NCBI RefSeq assembly: GCF_003206045.1
Contig: NZ_PZJM01000004.1
Span: 750,310-811,871 of the forward strand
DNA: 61,562 nt
Reading direction: 5' to 3'
DNA from: Salinicola lusitanus
GTDB lineage: Bacteria > Pseudomonadota > Gammaproteobacteria > Pseudomonadales > Halomonadaceae
The notes below the pieces were generated by a model, which did not search any database, was not told the DNA's origin, and saw only the letters and a program-made list of their open reading frames with translations. The position numbers were made by a program, and so were the translations under genes. Positions within the stretch are counted from its first letter, which is position 1, and each line of letters begins with the position of its first letter. Of this stretch, positions 55,518-61,562 are shown in pieces.

Positions 55518-56330
55518 TCACATTGCCTTCAAACGCGATGCAAAACGGACATGCATGACCAAGCCCAAGGTGAGGGTGGAGAGCGCCCACATCCATAGGT
55601 AAGTCATGTCGATACCGGGAATCGAATGGTAGCTGTCGAAGAAGCTGAGACGCATGCTCTCGATCCCATGGACAATCGGGTTCCAGAGCAGATATTGCTG
55701 ATACTGGGCGGGCACATAGGTCACCGGAAAGATCACACCGGATATCAGCAGCAGAGGCAATGTGATGATCTTTACCACACGTCCGACCTCCGGTACGAGG
55801 CCGGATGCCACCGATAGCAGAACGCCAAGTCCGACACCCAGCATCCAGAGTGAGAGCCAGTCCATCATCACGCCAAAGGCGTGATCTGGCATCATATTAA
55901 TCTTTAGTAGAGAGCCGATAACAATGAAGAGTAAAAAAATGAAACTGCGTATTACCCCTTCGACAAAGCACCGTATTAATACAGGATCAATTGGTAATAT
56001 TTGACGATAGGTAAATAGCCCTCTGTTCGATTCTACTGCGCCCATCGGTCGGGTCATGGCTTCTCTGAACAAGTAGAAACCCATGAGTCCAACAATCATC
56101 CAGGGAATAAATTCTGCCCCTGTAATGTTTTGACCACCCCTGATATAGGCACGGATAAAAATCATCACCGCGATGGTGGCGATGGGTTCGAAGATCATCC
56201 AGAACCAGGCCATGCGATCCGCCATGGTTCTGGCAATCATTTCGCGCAGGTACATCGCCGACCAGACATCCCAGGTGACCCGCATGGGATGACGGGTGGA
56301 ATCCGGAATGTGTTCCGTATTTGTCGCCAT
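55518..56330 (-). CDS. kpsM: Capsule ABC transporter permease, copy 2
   Basis: A 270-residue integral membrane permease with about six hydrophobic segments. YLREMIARTMADRMAWFW and MIVGLMGFYLFREAMTRP match copy 1. The N-terminal hydrophilic part is shorter (MATNTEHIPDSTRHPMRV). It pairs with KpsT2 to move the capsule across the inner membrane. Confidence 0.93.
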   Translation of the reverse strand: MATNTEHIPDSTRHPMRVTWDVWSAMYLREMIARTMADRMAWFWMIFEPIATIAVMIFIRAYIRGGQNITGAEFIPWMIVGLMGFYLFREAMTRPMGAVESNRGLFTYRQILPIDPVLIRCFVEGVIRSFIFLLFIVIGSLLKINMMPDHAFGVMMDWLSLWMLGVGLGVLLSVASGLVPEVGRVVKIITLPLLLISGVIFPVTYVPAQYQQYLLWNPIVHGIESMRLSFFDSYHSIPGIDMTYLWMWALSTLTLGLVMHVRFASRLKAM

Positions 56331-56399
56331 TTAACGTTCCCGCGCCTGTCGACACTCAGCCGGACAGGCGCTCATACAATGCTTGACTTGAAGAGAAGC

Positions 56400-58160
56400 T
56401 TACAGATCCAGCGCGACCTTGGTCGCCACGGCTACCTGATAAAGAATCTGCGTGATGCTGGTCGCCAGCTCGATGTTGCTGGTCGGCGCGGCCGGCAGCA
56501 CCATGATCTCGTCACCGGCGCGAACGTCGGTGTCACCGGCATGGATGACCGCGCCGTTGCGATGCACCACCAGCACCTGGTCGTCATCCGCGCGTGGCGT
56601 GAAGCCGCCGGCCTGGCGGATATAGTCCTCGGCACTCATGCCCGGGGTATAGACCATGGCCTGCGGAATCGTCACTTCGCCGCTCAACAGCACGGAGTCC
56701 GAGCTTTCCGGAATGGTGACCACATCGCCATCCTGCAGGCGGATATCGGCGATATTGTCACCCCGCGCGACGACCAGCCTGCCGGTCGGTTTGGTCTGGC
56801 GTGCCTTCTGCACGAAGCGTTCGATCAGTTCGGCCTGGCGAACCTGAATCTCGCCTTCGCCGGTCGTCCGCGCCGGATAGCCAAGATAGGTCTGCTCCAG
56901 CCGGTCCAGGCTCTCGTTGAGCGACTCTTCCTGCTGTTCGGCGACACTCTGGCGGCGGATGGAGACATCCTGATAGCTGGTCATGCTCTTGGGCACGCTG
57001 ATCGCGTTGAGAAACTCGCCCAGGTGGGCGTCACGCGGCAACACGTAGCGTGAAGGGCCGTAATAGCTCCCTTCGACCTGTACCACGATACTCTCGCTGC
57101 GCTGGTCAGCACTGAACAAGACCTCGTCACCCCGCCGTACATTGGCGGTGCGGAATTCGTTGAGCGTCAGGTAGCGCGCCAGGGGGCCATCCGGGCGGTC
57201 ACCGCGCAGCAACACGTGGGTGACGCCGGAACGCAGGCGCGCCAGGTTGATCACGTCGCCCCCGGTCAGGGTCTCCCCTGCCAGCTCGTAGCGGAATGGG
57301 CGCTCGACGTCACCCACCACCGCCACGGCCGGGCCGCGCGCTTCGACCACGATGGTGTCGCCATCGCGGAACTGGGTCTGCGGCATATTGCCGTTGATCA
57401 GGAAATCGTAGAGATCGATGGTGTCGACGGTACGGCCACCGCGCTTGATCGCGATCTGGCGATAGCTGCCCAAAGCCTGGTCGATGCCACCGGCCTGGTC
57501 GAGGAAATAGAGCATCGAATCGCTGGGCGTGCCGGAGTAGCGGCCCGGATTCTTGACATAGCCGGTCACGAATACTCCTACCGGCTGAACGCCCTGCAGG
57601 TTGGTATAGACCTCGACGTTTTCCGGGTAGACCGACTTGATCGCCGCGGTGACGCGGGAGTTGAGTCCACTGTTCGAGGTGCCCTGGACGTTGAGCGGCC
57701 CGATCCCCGGTAGGAAGATATTGCCCTGGGAGTCCACCGTCAGCACGCTCTGCATCTCGGTGCCGCCCCAGACGCGCAGGTTGATCTGGTCACCCGGCTT
57801 GATGGTGTAGCCGGGGTTCAGGCCATCCGCCATCACACCCCGGAATCCGCCGGTAAACAGGTTGGCGCCGAACGGCGGTAGCGTGTTCGGGTCGACCTTC
57901 TCCTGCTGACTCGGATCGACGGGGCCGTAGTTCGAGCTGTTCCAGTTGGCGCGGGGTTGATCGTTTACGGCCTGCTGCTGGGCTTGCTGGCCCTGCTGCT
58001 GACCGTTGGCCCCGGGGGCCTGGGAGGTCATCGACTGGGCCTGCTGATCCTGCGGCACGATACTGCCGGACCCGAAGGATTGCGCGTGCGCCAGACCGAC
58101 GTTCAGGCACGCTACCGCCACCAGGCACCCGGCCCGGAAAAACGATGCTGCATGTTTCAT
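56400..58160 (-). CDS. kpsD: Capsule export outer-membrane/periplasmic protein, copy 2
   Basis: A 586-residue OPX-family protein; the start MKHAASFFRAGCLVAVACL gives a signal peptide ending near AHA-Q (about 27). 41 in-frame upstream codons were dropped. Polysaccharide-export and SLBB segments match copy 1 (YTIKPGDQINLRVWGG, VFVTGYVKNPGRYSG, YTPGMSAEDYIRQAGGF). A glutamine-rich insertion (NGQQQGQQAQQQAVNDQ) follows the signal peptide and is absent from copy 1. Confidence 0.93.
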   Translation of the reverse strand: MKHAASFFRAGCLVAVACLNVGLAHAQSFGSGSIVPQDQQAQSMTSQAPGANGQQQGQQAQQQAVNDQPRANWNSSNYGPVDPSQQEKVDPNTLPPFGANLFTGGFRGVMADGLNPGYTIKPGDQINLRVWGGTEMQSVLTVDSQGNIFLPGIGPLNVQGTSNSGLNSRVTAAIKSVYPENVEVYTNLQGVQPVGVFVTGYVKNPGRYSGTPSDSMLYFLDQAGGIDQALGSYRQIAIKRGGRTVDTIDLYDFLINGNMPQTQFRDGDTIVVEARGPAVAVVGDVERPFRYELAGETLTGGDVINLARLRSGVTHVLLRGDRPDGPLARYLTLNEFRTANVRRGDEVLFSADQRSESIVVQVEGSYYGPSRYVLPRDAHLGEFLNAISVPKSMTSYQDVSIRRQSVAEQQEESLNESLDRLEQTYLGYPARTTGEGEIQVRQAELIERFVQKARQTKPTGRLVVARGDNIADIRLQDGDVVTIPESSDSVLLSGEVTIPQAMVYTPGMSAEDYIRQAGGFTPRADDDQVLVVHRNGAVIHAGDTDVRAGDEIMVLPAAPTSNIELATSITQILYQVAVATKVALDL

Positions 58161-58298
58161 GCAAGACTTCCTGTTGTGTTCACACGGCTCGAGGCCTGCT
58201 TTCAAACGGTTCGAAGCACGATCAGGCGGTCCGATAAACAACCTGACTGATCGAAAAACGATACACGCGGAGGCAGGCACCAAAGCAGGGGATTTTTG

Positions 58299-58718
58299 TT
58301 ACCGAGTGCTGGAGCCTGCCAACACCTGCGTGACCAGACGCTGGGCGTACCAGCCGTTGTCCTTCACGAGACACGCCACTTGCGCGCGCTGGGCAGTCTG
58401 GGGCGCGCCCTGCCGGGCAACGTCCAGATGCGCGCAGAGTCGGCCGCTGGCCGCGAAGTAGCGCTCCTGGACGATAACGGAGACATTGGAGCCCCACGGG
58501 CTCTTGGGAAAGGCAGAGATACTGCCCGGCGTGGCGTTGTCGAGAAAACTGGAGATTTCGGGGCCCAGGGCTGCGGCGCCCTGCATGGTGCCGACATTGT
58601 TGCCACCGTAATGGCCCTGCGATGCGCAGCCCGCGAAGGTCACGGCCAGAGCCCCCACCGCTAACCACCTTCCGAAGCGGCTGCAGCCGGCGGAAACCCC
58701 GTTGAAAACGTTTGGCAT
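58299..58718 (-). CDS. Small capsule-locus lipoprotein of unknown function, copy 2
   Basis: A 139-residue protein. The hydrophobic segment LAVGALAVTFAGC gives a lipobox. The mature part shares SPWGSNVSVIVQERYFAASGR, a Cys just after it (RLC), VACLV and the ending GWYAQRLVTQV with the copy at 12396. It sits between kpsD2 and cysNC2 exactly as copy 1 does. No family is recognised; a periplasmic or outer-membrane helper of export is a reasonable guess. Confidence 0.75.
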   Translation of the reverse strand: MPNVFNGVSAGCSRFGRWLAVGALAVTFAGCASQGHYGGNNVGTMQGAAALGPEISSFLDNATPGSISAFPKSPWGSNVSVIVQERYFAASGRLCAHLDVARQGAPQTAQRAQVACLVKDNGWYAQRLVTQVLAGSSTR

Positions 58719-59133
58719 GTTGTCTGTTTAACCTGATGGACGAAAACACTGAAAACCGGTAAGCAGCCGCCCCCCTCGGCGGTCGCTTCCGGTGGATCGG
58801 CCTGCTGTCGCAAGACACGCCGGCGCTCAGTGTGGTCTCAGGAAACTTACCTGCAGCACCATCCCTGATGCGCTCGTGAAGCGAACTGAAGTCAGGCCGA
58901 ATCCATAGCCTAATAACCCCACGATTGTATGGTGCCAGCAAGGGCTTGCCTACAACGAAAACGGTGCATCTCTAGGCGTGGAGGTATTGCGGACGTTACG
59001 CTACGTAACTATTTAAACATGAGTTCCTTCAGCCATCTATGGCAAAAGGCTTACACGTCAATGAGTAAGGCCCGCTCCAAACGCGTCGGAGGGGCCTGTT
59101 ACCGAATGCAAGATGACGCTGGAGGGAGGGACG
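58719..59133. other. Intergenic region between cysNC2 and lipoprotein 2
   Basis: About 415 bases; in block 1 the same gap is only 110. It holds the hairpin at 59068-59097 just after cysNC2 and then non-coding sequence that may contain the promoter for the lipoprotein-kpsD2-M2-T2-E2 operon. No gene is supported. Confidence 0.5.
59068..59097 (-). terminator. Terminator hairpin after cysNC2
   Basis: AGGCCCGCTCC and GGAGGGGCCT pair (AGGCCC/GGGCCT and CTCC/GGAG, with one unpaired G) about 40 bases beyond the cysNC2 stop on the leftward transcript. The following T run is short. It separates the cysDNC2 unit from the kpsD2 unit. Confidence 0.55.
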
Positions 59134-61041
59134 CTAGCCGATGACGTTCAGCCGCTTGAGATTGCTGATCAGCGTTTTCGCCACTTCTTCGATGGAGAGT
59201 TCGCCCGCATTGATGACGATGTCCGGGTTCGTCGGCGGTTCGTAGGGAGAGCTGATACCGGTGAAGTCGTCGATCTCGCCGGCCCGCGCTTTTCGATAGA
59301 GCCCCTTCGGATCGCGCTCTTCGCACACATCCAACGAGGTATTGACGAAGACCTCGATGAACTCGCCGCTGTCGACCATGTCGCGCACGATATCCCGGTC
59401 GCGCTGGAACGGTGAGATGAATGACACGAGTGCGATCATCCCGGCGTCGACCATCAGCTTGGCCACCTCGCCCACGCGGCGAATGTTCTCCTGGCGGTGA
59501 TCGTCACTGAAGCCCAGGTCGCCGCAGAGCCCGTGGCGAACATTGTCGCCATCCAGCAAATAGGTGCTGTAGCCCATGCCGAACAGTTGGCGCTCAAGCG
59601 CGTTGGCGGAGGTCGATTTCCCCGCACCGGAGAGCCCGGTGAACCAGATGATGCACGGTTTCTGGTGGTTGCGCTCGGCCCGGCGCTGTTTGGTCACCGC
59701 CATATCGTGCCAGACGATGTTGCTGGCGCTGAGCGTGTCGACCACCATGCCGGCGCCGACCGTCACGTTGGTCATGCGGTCGATGATGATGAAGTTGCCG
59801 GAGTGCGGCGAGCGCACGTAGGGGTCCAGCGCCAGCGGCTGCTTGACCTCGATCTGGCAGCGCGCAATACCGTTGAGCGGAAGATTCTGTGCCTGATGCC
59901 GCTCCAGCGTATTGACGTCGGTCTGGTGGATGATCCGCGCCACGCGACCGCTGACGACGCTGGTGCCCGCCTTGAGCTCGTACTCGCGCCCGACTTCCAG
60001 CGGCGTATCGTGCATCCAGACGATGTCCGCCGTGAACGCCGTGGTCGGCTCCAGCTTGCTATCCGCTGTCACCAGCATGTCGCCACGGGAGATATCGATC
60101 TCGTCTTTCAGGGTGACGGTGATCGCCTGGCCGGGATAAGCGGCTTCCAGTTCGCCATCGTAGGTGATCAGGCTCTCCACGCTGGAACTCTTGCCGGAGC
60201 CGAGCACGCGAATGACATCGCCCGGGCGGAGAATGCCGGCGGCCAGCGTGCCGCAGTAGCCACGGAAGTTGAGGTTGGGCCGGTTGACGTACTGCACCGG
60301 GAAGCGCAGATCCTCGAGGTTGCTGTCGTGCTTGACGTCGACACGCTCCAGCAGCGGCAACAGCGCCTCGCCGCCGCTCTTCGCATACCAACTCATGTTC
60401 TCGCTGGGATTGACGACGTTGTCGCCCTCCAGCGCCGAGATGGGCACGAAGTGCAGGTTGGCATCGTTGAGATTGGTCGAGAACCGCTGATAGTCGGCGA
60501 CGATCTCGTCGTAGCGCGTCTGGGAGTAGTCGACCAGGTCCATCTTGTTGATGGCGACGATCAGGTGGCGGATGCCCAGCAGCGAACAGATATAGCTGTG
60601 GCGCCGGGTCTGGGTCTGTATGCCGTAACGCGCATCGATCAGGATGATCGCCAGGCTCGCGGTGGAGGCCCCGGTGGCCATGTTGCGGGTGTACTGCTCA
60701 TGGCCCGGGGTATCGGCGATGATGAACTTGCGCTTGTCGGTGGAGAAGAAACGGTAGGCGACATCGATGGTGATGCCCTGCTCCCGCTCCGACTGCAGAC
60801 CATCCACCAGCAGTGCCAGATCGACCTTGTCGCCGGTCGTCCCGCTGGTCTTCGACGCCTGGGTGATCGCCGCCAACTGGTCTTCGTAGATCATCTTGGA
60901 GTCGTGCAGCAGCCGCCCGATCAGGGTCGACTTGCCGTCGTCGACGCTGCCGCAGGTGATGAAGCGCAGCAGGTCTTTCTGCTCGTGTTCCTTCAGGTAC
61001 TCGCTGATGTTGTCGGCGATCAGATTCGATGTGTGTGACAT
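59134..61041 (-). CDS. cysNC: Bifunctional sulfate adenylyltransferase large subunit / APS kinase (CysN-CysC fusion), copy 2
   Basis: A 635-residue fusion starting [16 protein letters not shown]. GTPase motifs GSVDDGKST (31-39), DTPGHEQY and NKMDLVDY, then the APS kinase P-loop GLSGAGKST (about 470) and [14 protein letters not shown]. Same architecture as copy 1 but with AIL/extra residues changed throughout, so it is an old paralogue. Unlike copy 1 it does not overlap cysD; a four-helix-bundle gene lies between. It makes PAPS together with CysD2. Confidence 0.95.
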   Translation of the reverse strand: MSHTSNLIADNISEYLKEHEQKDLLRFITCGSVDDGKSTLIGRLLHDSKMIYEDQLAAITQASKTSGTTGDKVDLALLVDGLQSEREQGITIDVAYRFFSTDKRKFIIADTPGHEQYTRNMATGASTASLAIILIDARYGIQTQTRRHSYICSLLGIRHLIVAINKMDLVDYSQTRYDEIVADYQRFSTNLNDANLHFVPISALEGDNVVNPSENMSWYAKSGGEALLPLLERVDVKHDSNLEDLRFPVQYVNRPNLNFRGYCGTLAAGILRPGDVIRVLGSGKSSSVESLITYDGELEAAYPGQAITVTLKDEIDISRGDMLVTADSKLEPTTAFTADIVWMHDTPLEVGREYELKAGTSVVSGRVARIIHQTDVNTLERHQAQNLPLNGIARCQIEVKQPLALDPYVRSPHSGNFIIIDRMTNVTVGAGMVVDTLSASNIVWHDMAVTKQRRAERNHQKPCIIWFTGLSGAGKSTSANALERQLFGMGYSTYLLDGDNVRHGLCGDLGFSDDHRQENIRRVGEVAKLMVDAGMIALVSFISPFQRDRDIVRDMVDSGEFIEVFVNTSLDVCEERDPKGLYRKARAGEIDDFTGISSPYEPPTNPDIVINAGELSIEEVAKTLISNLKRLNVIG

Positions 61042-61062
61042 TGGGCAACCCCTAGAAATTAA

Positions 61063-61473
61063 GAGGGAAGAGCGAAGAGGTGAGAAAAACCGATCAGCAC
61101 GCGTCGAAGTCAGACTGCTTACGAATCAAGCCCGTCAACATGGCGGCGATCTCTTTGGTTTCTGCTACCCACTGGTGCCCTTTCTCTCGATTTATATAGT
61201 CGATTTCCATACCGATGTAGATCTGAGTCCTGAGCTCGGCACAGGACCCCTTTGCGATATAAAGAAACTTGGTTCGGTCCTTGACGGTGGGTCTGGTCAT
61301 ACCCTCCGCGATATTGCTCGGCACGGAGAGGCCGGAACGAGTGATTTGGTCCTTGAAGCCGTAATCTCTGGAGTCGGCGAAATGGCGGTACAAGTCGGCT
61401 GACAATCGAGCCGATCGCTTCCAGACTTCCAGGCGCTCAAAGTCCATCGCTCTTACCTCTTCCGACTTCCCTC
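61063..61473 (-). mobile_element. Four-helix-bundle gene with imperfect inverted-repeat ends
   Basis: The sequence GAGGGAAGAGCGAAGAGGTGAG at 61063-61084 is matched in reverse complement at 61452-61473, with 18 of 22 positions the same. The repeats closely bracket the four-helix-bundle gene. In block 1 cysD and cysNC overlap directly, so the whole unit looks like an insertion that broke the overlap. No transposase is present; the mobile nature is inference. Confidence 0.55.
61094..61447 (-). CDS. Four-helix bundle protein (23S rRNA intervening-sequence protein family)
   Basis: A 117-residue protein of the family first seen inside 23S rRNA intervening sequences. [21 protein letters not shown]-like [21 protein letters not shown] and [15 protein letters not shown] are the hallmark phrases. 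The fold is a pentameric four-helix bundle; its biological role is unknown. It is inserted between cysD2 and cysNC2, on the same strand, with a short inverted repeat on each side. Confidence 0.92.
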   Translation of the reverse strand: MDFERLEVWKRSARLSADLYRHFADSRDYGFKDQITRSGLSVPSNIAEGMTRPTVKDRTKFLYIAKGSCAELRTQIYIGMEIDYINREKGHQWVAETKEIAAMLTGLIRKQSDFDAC

Positions 61474-61485
61474 TTCCGTCTCGGG

Positions 61486-61514
61486 CTTCTAGCGCGCCTC
61501 CGGCGCGCTAGAAG
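61486..61514 (-). terminator. Perfect 13-bp hairpin over the cysD2 stop codon
   Basis: CTTCTAGCGCGCC-TCC-GGCGCGCTAGAAG is a perfect 13-bp stem with a 3-base loop, and it contains the TAG stop of cysD2. No T run follows. It may limit readthrough into the four-helix-bundle gene or be part of the insertion end. Confidence 0.6.
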
Positions 61515-61562
61515 TACCCCTCCCGCTTCTTCTTCTCCATCGAGCCTACCTGGTCCCGGTCG
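61508..61562 (-). CDS. cysD: Sulfate adenylyltransferase subunit 2, copy 2 (C-terminal end only)
   Basis: The last 17 codons read [17 protein letters not shown] then TAG, nearly the same as the end of CysD1 ([11 protein letters not shown]). The rest of the gene lies beyond the window. It completes the block 2 sulfate-activation pair. Confidence 0.9.
   Translation of the reverse strand, partial: DRDQVGSMEKKKREGYF

Larger units (their letters stand above)
53436..61562 (-). repeat. Export/sulfate-activation block 2 (paralogous to block 1)
   Basis: kpsE, kpsT, kpsM, kpsD, lipoprotein, cysNC and (cut by the window end) cysD, in the same order and orientation as 7502-15726. The differences are a 415-base gap with a terminator before cysNC and an inserted four-helix-bundle gene between cysNC and cysD. 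Confidence 0.85.

Noticed and set aside
59497-61038. A 513-codon plus-strand frame antisense to cysNC2
   Set aside because: It mirrors a fully motif-supported CysN-CysC gene and occurs likewise opposite cysNC1, as expected from codon structure.

Overview
The window reads as chromosomal DNA of a high-GC gammaproteobacterium, most likely a moderate halophile of the Halomonadaceae type. That assignment is inference, based on gene style, fused CysN-CysC, a TRAP transporter and kps-type capsule genes; no rRNA or marker gene is present. Almost everything belongs to one very large group 2-like (ABC-transporter dependent, Kdo-linked) capsule locus, interrupted by a small sugar-acid catabolic cluster.

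Left part (1-15726, all leftward): a partial unknown gene, a COG5610-like protein, ugd (UDP-glucuronate), rmlC-A-D-B (dTDP-rhamnose), then export block 1: kpsE, kpsT, kpsM, kpsD, a small lipoprotein, a CysN-CysC fusion and cysD (PAPS synthesis). After a 0.7-kb AT-rich divergent region comes a rightward operon (16430-31128) with mostly 4-base overlaps: kpsC, kpsS, an SDR ketoreductase, an LtaS/sulfatase-fold membrane enzyme, a 2565-residue highly reducing type I polyketide synthase and an alpha-oxoamine synthase. The order resembles the wcbO-P-Q-R-T genes of the Burkholderia pseudomallei capsule I locus (from memory). I propose that it builds a sphingoid-like lipid for the capsule terminus.

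Middle part (31231-39829): a tripartite TRAP transporter, two oxidoreductases, an IclR regulator and a divergent L-idonate-dehydrogenase-like gene (sugar-acid uptake and oxidation), followed by an outer-membrane beta-barrel protein.

Right part (39848-61562, all leftward): galE, a glycosyltransferase, a hexapeptide acyltransferase, a PhyH-type dioxygenase, a KdsB-KdsC fusion, kdsA, a glycosyltransferase-like protein, a second acyltransferase, a 1424-residue protein with three KpsC-like modules, kpsF, and export block 2. Block 2 (kpsE, T, M, D, lipoprotein, cysNC, cysD) repeats block 1 in the same order and orientation. A four-helix-bundle gene with inverted-repeat ends lies between cysD and cysNC of block 2. 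The stretch from about 46.6 to 52.4 kb is visibly AT-rich and looks acquired.

Together the genes supply UDP-GlcA, dTDP-Rha, UDP-Gal, CMP-Kdo and PAPS, a Kdo linker (KpsC/KpsS), a probable Kdo-type polymerase, O-acyl decoration and two complete ABC export machines. The likely product is one or two acidic, possibly sulfated and acylated, Kdo-linked capsules.
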